A stretch of DNA of 64,000 bases, taken from NCBI RefSeq assembly GCF_018327645.1, contig NZ_BMAY01000001.1, positions 124,001-188,000 of the forward strand. Direction: 5' to 3'. Source of the stretch: Lactobacillus corticis (GTDB taxonomy: Bacteria > Bacillota > Bacilli > Lactobacillales > Lactobacillaceae). Each line of letters starts with the position of its first letter. The first letter of the stretch is position 1. The translations under genes were made by a program, and so were the position numbers. Shown piece by piece: positions 35,066-43,619 of the stretch. The notes under the pieces are model-generated. The model saw only the letters and a list, made by a program, of their open reading frames with translations. It was not told the DNA's origin and did no database searches.

Positions 35066-35213
35066 ATTGATTGGTCCTCCGATTTTAGTAATTAACGTTC
35101 CTCCTAATTACCTTGTCGTCGTAAGACCAAATGGATGCCTTCCATACCTTCCTCCCAGGATCTAAAATCTTGGCATTTTTTGCCAGGTAGTTAATTTATA
35201 GCAACCATTATAC
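35066..35213 (-). promoter_or_regulatory. attenuator-like leader of the amino acid transporter
   Basis: A -10 TATAAT (35207-35212) starts a leader of roughly 135 bases. In order it holds a TGGCA-loop-TGCCA hairpin (about 35171-35185), a leader ORF, an ATGGA/TCCAT hairpin over its start, a GTAATTA/TAATTAC hairpin (35105-35111 with 35088-35094) and the operon's ribosome site. The leader segment TTGGTCTTACG (35120-35130) pairs with CGGAGGACCAA (35071-35081), 10 of 11 pairs counting one G:T, burying the GGAGG. Translation of the leader would disrupt this stem and open the site. Confidence 0.6.
35104..35145 (-). CDS. 13-residue leader peptide
   Basis: ATG 35145 has a strong GGAGG five bases upstream and encodes MEGIHLVLRRQGN, ending at TAG 35104-35106. 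It lies 38 bases before the binding protein start. Two adjacent CGA arginine codons fall where the RNA can pair with the downstream ribosome site, as expected for a stalling leader. Sequence-based inference only; no homologue is known to me. Confidence 0.6.
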   Translation of the reverse strand: MEGIHLVLRRQGN

Positions 35214-35264
35214 ACAGAACAAAATAAAATTAAAAGTATTTGGGCATTAAATAAAAATTTTAAA

Positions 35265-36062
35265 TTAAATTCCGCCGGTCACAAATCCCCGCAAGCGCAT
35301 CGCTTCCCATTTCAAGGTGTCGCTATCGTCAACTTGCGAAATTTTATAACCGACAAAATATGGCGAAGCATAAAAACGCGGAATAATCTTGCAGCAAGTT
35401 CCTTTTCCATTTTTGATTGGATAGAAGAACAAGTTATATGAATCAACGCCGTGACTTAAGACCGAGCGCATATACTGGGTACCCTTTTGAATCAAGTCAC
35501 TCCAAGTGTCTAAATCTTGGTTATCCCAAGTAACGATATTAACTTCTTGGTAGCCCTGGACGGGACGCTTAGAAATATTCATCTCCACCTGGCCCTTCTC
35601 TACTACCGGAAAACCCGTAAAATTATCTTCCCTAATGGCATCATAGCCGTCTTTTTTTAATAAACCAACGATCTGCATATGCGGGTGCGTTAGCGAACCG
35701 TCAGACTTGGGACCGAAATTCTTGTACCACAACACGCTCCGATACCGGCCAGAAAGATACATTTGGTGAAAACAATTCAGAGCGAATTTCATTAATTGCC
35801 GATTTTCTTGGCGAGTATAAGTTGAAATGTCACCCTGGTGGTCGCTGGATTCGATTAAAATTGTCTGATCGGTATCTTGTAAGGTCGGATATTTGTTTTT
35901 CAACCAAATCATGTCACCCGTGCGGTCATAAATGTTCGTTAAGTGTTCAGGATCACAGAAAGGGCAGCCATTTGATTGGTAGCCTTGGCGATTCCCGAAG
36001 TCATAATCATAAGGTTTTCTTTTACCAATAGAATATGTGTAAACAAGTGGATCACGGTCCAT
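35265..36062 (-). CDS. DUF4931 / GalT-HIT-like protein
   Basis: A 265-residue protein resembling galactose-1-phosphate uridylyltransferase and HIT hydrolases: an N-terminal CPFC metal-type motif (about 33-36), a central LTHPHMQIVG with the HxH nucleophile region (about 124-133), and a C-terminal RFYASPYFVGY. The annotation used for such Firmicute proteins is DUF4931. It probably acts on a nucleotide or sugar phosphate, unproven. An AGGAGG site lies upstream of ATG. Transcribed away from the lipoprotein at 36216. Confidence 0.8.
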   Translation of the reverse strand: MDRDPLVYTYSIGKRKPYDYDFGNRQGYQSNGCPFCDPEHLTNIYDRTGDMIWLKNKYPTLQDTDQTILIESSDHQGDISTYTRQENRQLMKFALNCFHQMYLSGRYRSVLWYKNFGPKSDGSLTHPHMQIVGLLKKDGYDAIREDNFTGFPVVEKGQVEMNISKRPVQGYQEVNIVTWDNQDLDTWSDLIQKGTQYMRSVLSHGVDSYNLFFYPIKNGKGTCCKIIPRFYASPYFVGYKISQVDDSDTLKWEAMRLRGFVTGGI

Positions 36063-36215
36063 AATGGGGTCCTCCTAAATCTCAAATCATCCTAAATTCA
36101 GTTTAAAAGGCGGACAAATTTAAGTCAAATAAATAGAAATGGTAAGTTTTTGCTTATTTTATTGTATAATAACCTTGTATCCGTCACATGTAGTGTAATA
36201 GGAGAAGAAAATATC

Positions 36216-37511
36216 ATGAGATTCGGAAAAAAATTGCTGACCCTTGCTTGTGCCGGCGTTGCCGCCCTTGCCTTAACTGCTTGTTCGAATGGAAATTCAT
36301 CATCCAGCAGTTCTAGCAAGATTCCAAGCAAGATTACCAAGAAAACGACGGTAACCATGTGGTACGCCCTATCAGGCCAACCGGAAACAAGCTTGAAGCA
36401 ATTAGCCAAGGAATTCGAACAAAAGAATCCGAAAGTAACCATTAAATTAGAAAATCAAGGCAGCTCTTATAACGACCTGCAAGCCAAGATCACTTCCAGC
36501 TTGCAATCGCCAAGCAATCTGCCAACGATTACCTTAGCTTACTCCAACTGGATGTTTACAGCTGCTAAGAATAATTTGTTAGTCAACTTAGACTCTTACA
36601 TTAAAAATAAGAATGTCGGCTGGGGCTCATATGCTGACAGCAACATCAAATCCAGCTTATGGACTTCTGCCAAAATTGGCGGCAAGCAATACGGCGTGCC
36701 GTTTAACAAGTCAGCCGAAATGCTTTTCTACAACAAGACTTTGCTGAAGAAATATAATGTCAAAGTCCCAACGACAATGGCTGAATTGCAGTCGGCTGCA
36801 CAAAAGGTTTACCAAAAGAGTAACGGCAAGGTGGTCGGAGCTGGTTTTGACTCCCTTTCCAACTACTACATGTTAGCCATGAAGGAAAACGGCACGAACT
36901 TCTCAAGCAAGATCAACTTTGCTAGTGCTGCTTCCAAAAAAGTCATCAACTACTATGCTAATGGCGTAAAAGCTGGCTACTTCATGCAAGCGGGAACGCA
37001 AAAGTACATGTCTACCCCATTCTCTAACGGCAAGGTAGCCATGTTTATCGGTTCAACGGCCAATGAAAGTTACGTTCAACAAGGCTTGAACAAGAAATAT
37101 TCATACGGCGTTGCCCCTCGTCCGTCAACTTGGAACATTCAACAAGGGACTGATATCTACATGTTCAGTCATGCAAGTGCAATGCAAAAAGCAGCTGCGT
37201 TCAAGTTCATCAAGTTTGTAACTTCTAAAGCCAGTCAACTGAAGTGGGCCGAAGCAACTGGTTACATGCCTGTTAATACGGCTAGCTTAAACTCAAGTGC
37301 TTACAAGAATTCGAAGAACCAAGTTCCAAAGCAATTAGCTGCTACGACTAAGCACTTATACTATGTGCCAAACATCAAGAATGCTGAATCAGCTTATATG
37401 CAAGCTGGTAGCAATATGCAAACGATTTTAGCCCAAGCCCAAAAGAAGCAATCATGGACTAGTGCGATTAACAGTGGTGCAAGCAAGTTTAAGGCTAGTT
37501 GGCAACAATAA
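36216..37511 (+). CDS. sugar-type ABC transporter substrate-binding lipoprotein, orphan
   Basis: A 431-residue family 1 binding protein with signal peptide and lipobox LTACS (Cys23) followed by a Ser-rich linker. Core motifs: TVTMWYALSGQPE near 45, LAKEFEQKNPKVTIKLENQG, and the late KAAAFKFIKFVTS/ATGYMPVN typical of UgpB/MalE-like proteins. Glycerol-3-phosphate diesters or an oligosaccharide are likely cargo. ATG 36216 follows AGGAG. No permease or ATPase of this class lies in the window, so it must work with a distant transporter or on its own. Confidence 0.9.
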   Translation: MRFGKKLLTLACAGVAALALTACSNGNSSSSSSSKIPSKITKKTTVTMWYALSGQPETSLKQLAKEFEQKNPKVTIKLENQGSSYNDLQAKITSSLQSPSNLPTITLAYSNWMFTAAKNNLLVNLDSYIKNKNVGWGSYADSNIKSSLWTSAKIGGKQYGVPFNKSAEMLFYNKTLLKKYNVKVPTTMAELQSAAQKVYQKSNGKVVGAGFDSLSNYYMLAMKENGTNFSSKINFASAASKKVINYYANGVKAGYFMQAGTQKYMSTPFSNGKVAMFIGSTANESYVQQGLNKKYSYGVAPRPSTWNIQQGTDIYMFSHASAMQKAAAFKFIKFVTSKASQLKWAEATGYMPVNTASLNSSAYKNSKNQVPKQLAATTKHLYYVPNIKNAESAYMQAGSNMQTILAQAQKKQSWTSAINSGASKFKASWQQ

Positions 37512-37523
37512 TTAGCTAAAGAA

Positions 37524-37557
37524 AAGGCCGCCCGGCATGTGGAGGGCGGTCTTTTTT
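37524..37557 (+). terminator. terminator after the orphan binding protein
   Basis: GgCCGCCC pairs with GGGCGGtC around GGCATGTGGA and is followed by six T. Confidence 0.85.
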
Positions 37558-37632
37558 ACTGAAGTTGACTTTTATCAGCAAAATAATTAAAATATGTTTA
37601 AATTTTTAACAGTAAAATAAGTGAGGTATACC

Positions 37633-38187
37633 ATGAAAGAAAAAGGTCTATCAGTTAAAAGCGTCGTTGCGATTGGGATCGGCACCGCGATTTACGTCAT
37701 TCTTGCACGTTTCACTTCAATTCCAACCGGCATCCCTAATACCAATATTGAAATAGTTTACCCATTTTTAGCCCTGCTTGCGACGATTTATGGCCCGGTT
37801 GTTGGCTTTAGTGCGGGCTTAATTGGCCATGCGCTAACTGACTTCTTAATGTATGGTCAAACCTGGTGGAGCTGGGTTATCGCAACGGCAATTTTAGGCC
37901 TCATTATCGGTTTGTATGGCTTGCGCCTAGATTTGGAGAATGGCGAATTTACGACTAAGCAAATGGTTGGCTTTAACCTGGTCCAAATTATTGCCAATGT
38001 TGTTAGTTGGGGCATTCTTGCTCCTCTAGGAGACATTTTAATTTACAGCGAGCCAGCTAATAAAGTATTTTTGCAGGGCATCGTGGCTGCGATTACCAAT
38101 TCACTCAGCATCTTGATTCTCGGGACGATCTTGTTGAAGGCATACGCAGCTTCAAAGGTTAAGAAAGGCAGCTTGCATAAAGATTAA
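37633..38187 (+). CDS. ECF transporter S component, UPF0397 family
   Basis: A 184-residue integral membrane protein with five or six helices. The UPF0397 hallmarks are FTSIPTGIPNTNIE, GPVVGFSAGLIGHALTDF and the end GSLHKD. It is the substrate-binding part of an energy-coupling-factor vitamin transporter; the ligand of this family is not settled. ATG 37633 follows GTGAGG; the upstream GTG is part of the ribosome site. It is followed by its own ATPase and EcfT genes, so this is a dedicated (group I) ECF system. Confidence 0.9.
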   Translation: MKEKGLSVKSVVAIGIGTAIYVILARFTSIPTGIPNTNIEIVYPFLALLATIYGPVVGFSAGLIGHALTDFLMYGQTWWSWVIATAILGLIIGLYGLRLDLENGEFTTKQMVGFNLVQIIANVVSWGILAPLGDILIYSEPANKVFLQGIVAAITNSLSILILGTILLKAYAASKVKKGSLHKD

Positions 38188-38194
38188 GGACACC

Positions 38195-39904
38195 ATGGAC
38201 ACACCAATCATTCAATTTAAGGATTTCAGTTTTAAATATAATAGTCAATCTGCACCAACGCTCAAGCACCTCAACCTGCAAATACAAAAAGGCGAGAAAA
38301 TTTTGCTGGCTGGTCCTTCTGGAAGCGGAAAATCAACGATTGGCCGTTGTTTAAACGGATTGATACCCAATGTTGACCATGGTGAAATTGCCGGGACTTG
38401 TTTGGTTAATGGCAAAGACATTGCCAAAACAAGTCTTTTTGCTTTATCTTTTTCAACTTCGACCATTCTGCAAGATTCAGATAGTCAATTCATTGGGATG
38501 ACCGTCGGTGAAGATATTGCTTTTTCCCTTGAAAATGACCAAACGCCGCGCGCGCAAATGCATGCGGTTGTAGATAAATGGGCCAAAGAATTGGGGTTAA
38601 GCGAGCTGTTAAAGCAGGCTCCGCAGACCTTATCCGGCGGGCAAAAACAACTGGTCGCCTTAGCTGGGGTGCTGGTCGACGAATCGCCAATCTTGCTATT
38701 TGATGAACCATTAGCTAATTTAGACCCGGCTTCTGGCCTAAAAACCATCAAGCTTATTGATCAAATTCAAGCTGAATTACATGCCACTGTGATTATCATT
38801 GAGCACCGCATCGAAGAAGTTTTAGCCGGAAGAGTTGATCGCATCGTTTTAATCGATGACGGTCAAATCATTGCCGACCAGACGCCTAATGAGCTCCTGC
38901 ACACTGATTTGCTGGAAAAAGATGGCGTCCGCTTGCCACTCTATGTCAAGGCCCTAAAGAAGGCCCATGTCGATTTACAGGATATTCCGCTCCTCACTCA
39001 AGTAGCCTCACTTCCTACGACTAATGCCATTTCGACCAAGCTAACCCATTGGATTCAGCCCCAGTCTGCAGAAGAGCAGCGAAAAACCATTCCCCTTTTG
39101 ACCCTAAAACAAGTAGGCCATCGTTATGATAAGCATCAGCGCTATCCGCTAGAAGACGTCAATGTCACGATTAATCAGGGTGACTTTGTTTCAATCGTGG
39201 GCCAAAACGGTGCGGGGAAGACGACGCTTTGCCGCATTATCTGTGGCTTTATTGCCAATGAGGGTCAGGTTTTATTCAAAGACCAGGATTTAGCCCAGCA
39301 AACAATCAAAGAACGGGCTGAAAAAATTGGTTACGTCATGCAAGATCCTAATCAAATGATCTCCCAGAAAATGATTTTTGATGAGGTTGCCCTCGGTCTG
39401 CGATTGCGCAACGTGCCAGAAACCGAAATTAAAGAACGAGTATTAAAGACGCTTAAAATCTGTGGACTCTATCCGTTTCGCAATTGGCCAATTTCGGCCT
39501 TAAGTTTTGGTCAGAAAAAACGCGTGACCATCGCCTCAATTCTGGTACTCGCACCAGAACTAATAATCTTAGATGAACCGACCGCAGGCCAAGATTGGAA
39601 AACTTATTCGGAAATCATGAATTTCTTACGGCAGCTTAATCAGCAAGGCAAGACCATTATGATCATTACCCACGACATGCACTTAATGATGGAATACACT
39701 AATCGCAGCTTGGCATTTGCCAAGGGAAAATTAATTGCTGATACCACGCCGCTTGAGCTGCTTACTAATCCTGATTTAGTTGCACAGGCAAGTCTTAGAA
39801 AGACTAGTTTATTTGAGCTGGCACAACACTATCAAATACCAAATTCTGCCGACCTAATTGCGACTTATGTAAATTCAGAAATGGAGCGTGACCATCATGA
39901 ATGA
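38195..39904 (+). CDS. ECF transporter, fused double ATPase
   Basis: A 569-residue protein with two complete ABC ATPase domains in tandem (about 1-240 and 300-535). Domain 1: GPSGSGKST, LSGGQKQLVALAG, LLFDEPLANLD. Domain 2: GQNGAGKTT, LSFGQKKRVTIAS, ILDEPTAGQD. It replaces the usual EcfA1-EcfA2 heterodimer by a YkoD-like fusion. It begins 7 bases after the S component stop and overlaps the EcfT gene by 8 bases, so the three are a coupled operon. Confidence 0.93.
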   Translation: MDTPIIQFKDFSFKYNSQSAPTLKHLNLQIQKGEKILLAGPSGSGKSTIGRCLNGLIPNVDHGEIAGTCLVNGKDIAKTSLFALSFSTSTILQDSDSQFIGMTVGEDIAFSLENDQTPRAQMHAVVDKWAKELGLSELLKQAPQTLSGGQKQLVALAGVLVDESPILLFDEPLANLDPASGLKTIKLIDQIQAELHATVIIIEHRIEEVLAGRVDRIVLIDDGQIIADQTPNELLHTDLLEKDGVRLPLYVKALKKAHVDLQDIPLLTQVASLPTTNAISTKLTHWIQPQSAEEQRKTIPLLTLKQVGHRYDKHQRYPLEDVNVTINQGDFVSIVGQNGAGKTTLCRIICGFIANEGQVLFKDQDLAQQTIKERAEKIGYVMQDPNQMISQKMIFDEVALGLRLRNVPETEIKERVLKTLKICGLYPFRNWPISALSFGQKKRVTIASILVLAPELIILDEPTAGQDWKTYSEIMNFLRQLNQQGKTIMIITHDMHLMMEYTNRSLAFAKGKLIADTTPLELLTNPDLVAQASLRKTSLFELAQHYQIPNSADLIATYVNSEMERDHHE

Positions 39905-40727
39905 AGATAAAGTGTTGGGGTTTCAACCAGGAACGGGCTTTATCTATGAACTTAATGCAACTACTAAGCTTATTTTCTTGCTGCTGGTCTCGGTAGCTTG
40001 CATGGTCACTTATGATACGCGGTTTCTGGCAGCTATTTGTTTGCTATCGGTCTTTTGTCTAAAACTAAGCGGAATTAAGTGGCGGCAAGTCTCTTTTGTC
40101 GTTAAACTAATTTTGGTTTTTGCCCTGCTTAATTTGATTACCGTCTACCTTTTTCAACCAAGCTATGGTCAAAATCTTTATGGCAGCAAAAATGTCATCG
40201 TCAATGCGGGCTATTTTACCTTGACGCAAGAAGAATTATTCTACTTGTTTAATCTGGTCTTGAAGTATATCTGTTCAATCCCGCTATTGCTGCTCTTTTT
40301 ATTGACGACTAATCCCAGCCAGTTTGCATCCAGCCTGAATAAAATTGGCGTAAGTTACAAAATTGCCTACGCCGTTGCCCTAGCGCTCCGGTATATTCCA
40401 ACCATTCAAAATGATTATTGGTCGATTTCCGTCGCCCAACAAGCCCGGGGTAACGAATTATCAAAAAAGGCTAGCTTGAGCAAACGAATTAAGGGAACCC
40501 TAAATATTGTTAAGCCCCTTATCTTCTCAAGTCTCACCAGAATCGACACAATTAGTACCGCCATGCAGCTGAGACGATTTGGTTCTAAGAAAAAAAGGAC
40601 TTGGTACGTCTACCAGCCCTTCAAATTGCCCGATTATCTAGTCTCCCTGCTAGCCCTGCTGTTAGTGGCGGCAGTGGTTTGGCTATGGCAAATCAACCAA
40701 GGGAGATTTTTCAATCCTTTCAAATAA
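39897..40727 (+). CDS. ECF transporter T component
   Basis: A 276-residue membrane protein of the EcfT/CbiQ family. The N-terminal half has about five helices. The conserved coupling segment has the Ala-Arg-Gly motif SVAQQARGNEL (about 181-191) and a second QLRRFGSKKKR (about 224-234), which dock on the ATPases. ATG 39897 lies inside the 3' end of the ATPase gene with a GGAG site upstream; GTG 39888 is less likely. Confidence 0.9.
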   Translation: MNEDKVLGFQPGTGFIYELNATTKLIFLLLVSVACMVTYDTRFLAAICLLSVFCLKLSGIKWRQVSFVVKLILVFALLNLITVYLFQPSYGQNLYGSKNVIVNAGYFTLTQEELFYLFNLVLKYICSIPLLLLFLLTTNPSQFASSLNKIGVSYKIAYAVALALRYIPTIQNDYWSISVAQQARGNELSKKASLSKRIKGTLNIVKPLIFSSLTRIDTISTAMQLRRFGSKKKRTWYVYQPFKLPDYLVSLLALLLVAAVVWLWQINQGRFFNPFK

Positions 40728-40732
40728 AAAAA

Positions 40733-40767
40733 TAAGAGCTTTGATCTAGATGGTCAAAACTCTTTTT
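40733..40767 (+). terminator. terminator after ECF operon
   Basis: AAGAGcTTTGAtC pairs with GgTCAAAaCTCTT around TAGAT and is followed by TTTTTA. It lies between convergent genes and could work both ways. Confidence 0.8.
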
Positions 40768-40774
40768 ATATTGC

Positions 40775-41254
40775 TTAGCGCAGCGCATATAACAACTTAT
40801 CTTTATTCAGCTCCAGTTGGTCATACAACCGAGCAAATACCTGATTAAACTTTTGAATTCGTTCATTTGGATCAGGAGAGGCAAACTGCTCTGCCAATTG
40901 CCGCACGATCTGCTGGTTTGCATCTTGATAGGCAATTAAATCCGCCTTTTGACCCAAACGCTGATTAAGGGCTGCCAAACTGTAGCAAGACTGGTCAGCT
41001 TGAAAATTAAATTGTCCATCAAACACTAGCTTATAGGTGAAATTCAATTCATTATCGCCAATTTCATGCACGTCTAAATATAATTCCAAAAGCACCTGCT
41101 GCCGGTCAATGGCATGAGTTAGCTCCTTAAATTGCAAGAAGTTAGCAAAAAAGTCATAGAAATCACCATAAAAATCGTCATCAAAGGCGGTGATTGCGGG
41201 ATCGTTCTTCTGAATTACTTGTGCTTGTAAAATTTTGTCGACTGCCGAAGTCAT
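40775..41254 (-). CDS. hypothetical protein
   Basis: A 159-residue acidic protein, mostly helical, no membrane segment. Not recognised. Its start overlaps the 3' end of the upstream lipase-like gene by 74 bases in another frame. A weak AAAGG ribosome site lies 13 bases before the ATG. Cotranscribed with that gene. Confidence 0.7.
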   Translation of the reverse strand: MTSAVDKILQAQVIQKNDPAITAFDDDFYGDFYDFFANFLQFKELTHAIDRQQVLLELYLDVHEIGDNELNFTYKLVFDGQFNFQADQSCYSLAALNQRLGQKADLIAYQDANQQIVRQLAEQFASPDPNERIQKFNQVFARLYDQLELNKDKLLYALR

Positions 41255-42110
41255 GATTGCTTAATACCTTTCGTTTAATTTGGATGATCAAGTCGCGATT
41301 GATTAACTGTTCCCAATTATGAGGAATTTTTTCGGGGAAAGTGGCAGGGAGCTGGCTTAATTCATTAGCCGTTGCTAAAAACTTGCGCTGCCGCTGACTT
41401 TCCTGCAAAAAACGCTCATCAATCTCTTTGGTTTTGAGCCGACCTTGCTGGTCAAACCGATACCCGCCCCACATGTGCTGGTCAATTTTAGAGGCAAGTT
41501 CTGGACTATCTACATATTGCAAACGGCCGATCATGCGGTGGGAGTCCGTAATCCCCAGAGTTACCGGGTCATAGATGTCTTCATAGATATCGACGCGCTG
41601 CCACAATTTGCGAGCTCGGCGCTGTTCTTCTGGCGTCAGCAAGTTCCAAATGTTGGGCCCCTCATATAAATAAGCATGACGGAGCTGCGTCAGCCGTTTA
41701 ACCTTAACCAAAGCATATTGGGCGTTAATTGCCCCCAAGGAATGGCCATAGAGATAAAAATTATAACCGCGATACTTTCTTAATAAATCCTGCAGCAAGA
41801 TCGCCGCCGTCTTCAACTGACTGGGAATGCGACGCTGATTAGTCAGCATTGCTTCTAAAATAGGCAGATTGGTTTTCAGCCATTCATTGCGCCAGGTTTC
41901 GGGGCTACCCTTTTTCAAGCCGTAGGAACCCTTAAACAGCAGCGTCATTTCCTGGTTATGAGCGATGACAAAACATCGCATCCCATCAGGGGCATGGACA
42001 TCGCGAATCACCACTCCTACCTGGGTAGCAGTCCCTACCGGCATCTCGGTATAGGATAATTGGGTTAGCTGGACCCGCTGGCGGTCAGTCAACTGTTCAT
42101 TCAAGTCCAT
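41181..42110 (-). CDS. lipase-like alpha/beta hydrolase (DUF2974/Mbeg1-like)
   Basis: A 309-residue protein with the lipase nucleophile motif YLYGHSLGAINAQYAL (Ser about 125) and a preceding FKGSYGLKKGSPETWRNEW region like Mbeg1/DUF2974 proteins. No signal peptide, so it is cytosolic. ATG 42110 follows AAGGGGG. The last 25 residues (FGSRQNFTSTSNSEERSRNHRL) overlap the next gene in a different frame; one frame over, a TAA sits just before that gene's ATG. A small frameshift near the end is therefore possible. Confidence 0.75.
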   Translation of the reverse strand: MDLNEQLTDRQRVQLTQLSYTEMPVGTATQVGVVIRDVHAPDGMRCFVIAHNQEMTLLFKGSYGLKKGSPETWRNEWLKTNLPILEAMLTNQRRIPSQLKTAAILLQDLLRKYRGYNFYLYGHSLGAINAQYALVKVKRLTQLRHAYLYEGPNIWNLLTPEEQRRARKLWQRVDIYEDIYDPVTLGITDSHRMIGRLQYVDSPELASKIDQHMWGGYRFDQQGRLKTKEIDERFLQESQRQRKFLATANELSQLPATFPEKIPHNWEQLINRDLIIQIKRKVLSNHDFGSRQNFTSTSNSEERSRNHRL

Positions 42111-42215
42111 CAAAACACCCCCTTTTTTCCACAATCCACTTCTATTTTAGCGCAAAGTAGTGCCATTCTATGCAAACACATGTAAAATAACTATAGTAAC
42201 AATGTGGAGGGAAAC

Positions 42216-42857
42216 ATGACTGAATTAAAAAAGCCGGTAATCATCGGAATCGCTGGTGGTTCGGGTTCCGGAAAAACAACCATTGCTCATGAAATTGCTG
42301 ATCAAATCCATGATGACGATCACATCACCATGATCACGCAAGATTCATACTATCGTGACAATACCGGCGTATCGATGGCCGATCGGCAGAAGATCAATTA
42401 CGACCACCCTGACGCCTTTGATACGCCACTCTTGGTAAAACAGATCGATCAACTGGTTCATCGCCAGGCAATCGAAATGCCGATCTATGATTTTACCGAG
42501 CACAACCGCAGCCGCAAAACCATCCATGTCGAGCCCAGCGACATCATTATTTTGGAAGGCATCTTGGTCTTAGCTAATGAAGAATTACGGGACTTGATGG
42601 ATATTAAAATTTATGTCGATACCGACGACGATATCCGTTTTATTCGTCGCCTGCAACGTGACATGAAAGAACGGGGTCGGTCGCTTGACTCCGTCATCAC
42701 CCAATATTTAGCGACGGTCAAGCCAATGTACCACTTATTTATTGAACCAACCAAACGGTATGCTGATATTATTGTTCCCGAAGGCGGTTCAAATGACGTG
42801 GCAATTGATATGTTGACTACCAAAGTCCGCGACATTATTGCCAAAAACAATGCCTAA
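42216..42857 (+). CDS. udk: uridine kinase
   Basis: Phosphorylates uridine and cytidine for pyrimidine salvage; 213 residues. The P-loop is GGSGSGKTT (about 15-23), then TQDSYYRD, YDHPDAFD, YDFTEHNR and EGILVLA (Walker B-like), all typical of Udk. ATG 42216 follows TGGAGGG. Single-gene unit with its own terminator. Fits with Hpt, PyrR and PyrP elsewhere in the window. Confidence 0.96.
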   Translation: MTELKKPVIIGIAGGSGSGKTTIAHEIADQIHDDDHITMITQDSYYRDNTGVSMADRQKINYDHPDAFDTPLLVKQIDQLVHRQAIEMPIYDFTEHNRSRKTIHVEPSDIIILEGILVLANEELRDLMDIKIYVDTDDDIRFIRRLQRDMKERGRSLDSVITQYLATVKPMYHLFIEPTKRYADIIVPEGGSNDVAIDMLTTKVRDIIAKNNA

Positions 42858-42859
42858 TA

Positions 42860-42888
42860 GCTGTCAGCCGAGCTGGCAGTTTTTTGAT
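42860..42888 (+). terminator. terminator after udk
   Basis: AGCTGtCAGC pairs with GCTGgCAGtt around CGA and is followed by TTTTTT. Confidence 0.75.
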
Positions 42889-43030
42889 ATGACAAACTTA
42901 TGGCCGTTTCGTAACACTTTTGTGACCCGCTAAGAGAATTTTTCTGCTATCATAGTCTCATAAGTTAATCCTAGATTATTAATCTAAGAATATAGTTTAT
43001 CTTACTCATAGTGTATTTGGAGTGTTATTC

Positions 43031-43585
43031 ATGTTTAAGAAAATGCGCAAGTTGATTACAATCCTGGGAATTGTAATCATTGGGCTTTTCATTGCCAATT
43101 CGGCTCCCATTCAAGCCGCAAGTCAGAGCAAACAAGCTCTGCCGCAAACCTTAGTCGAGCGGCTTGAACAAAAGCGCCACGCCAAAGTTGACCTGCGCGC
43201 TGAAAGTATGGCCTTTCAAACTTCCGTTTTAACCAACTTTACCGATGCTTCCAGTAACGAAAGCCAGGCTATTTTAACTAATGCAATGATGAAGCAACCA
43301 CCAAAAGCCCAAACCAAAAAAATGGCTTACCGGCCCAAGAAAAAGGCCAAAACTGCTACCATTGAAACCTCAACCAAAGTTGAAACCGTCAATGTTTCAG
43401 GTCACAAGCAGGCCCATAGTTTATGGAACCAGCCGCTGCCAATGATGCATGGTCTTTTAACTCTTGGCCAAGCCATTTTAATCTGTCTGATGATCATTAT
43501 CTTGATCTTGGCTTTATATATTTACCATCGCCGATTTGATATAAACGACGATGATCAAACCAACAGCAATTTAAAACATTTGTAA
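43031..43585 (+). CDS. secreted/membrane protein of unknown function
   Basis: A 184-residue protein with an N-terminal signal peptide (basic start, hydrophobic stretch, AASQS at about 30), a basic and Thr/Lys-rich middle (PKKKAKTAT, about 95-115), and one C-terminal helix (about 142-165) followed by a polar tail ending NLKHL. It would be anchored with the middle outside. No family recognised. ATG 43031 follows GGAGTG. An inverted repeat TAGATT-ATT-AATCTA (42972-42986) lies in its promoter region. Confidence 0.75.
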   Translation: MFKKMRKLITILGIVIIGLFIANSAPIQAASQSKQALPQTLVERLEQKRHAKVDLRAESMAFQTSVLTNFTDASSNESQAILTNAMMKQPPKAQTKKMAYRPKKKAKTATIETSTKVETVNVSGHKQAHSLWNQPLPMMHGLLTLGQAILICLMIIILILALYIYHRRFDINDDDQTNSNLKHL

Positions 43586-43588
43586 AAC

Positions 43589-43619
43589 AAAAAATCGATC
43601 CCCAGGGATCGATTTTTTC
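43589..43619. terminator. bidirectional terminator (43031 gene / ykoE)
   Basis: AAAATCGATCC and GGGATCGATTTT form a strong stem around CCA, with A and T runs on either side. It serves the converging genes. Confidence 0.85.
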
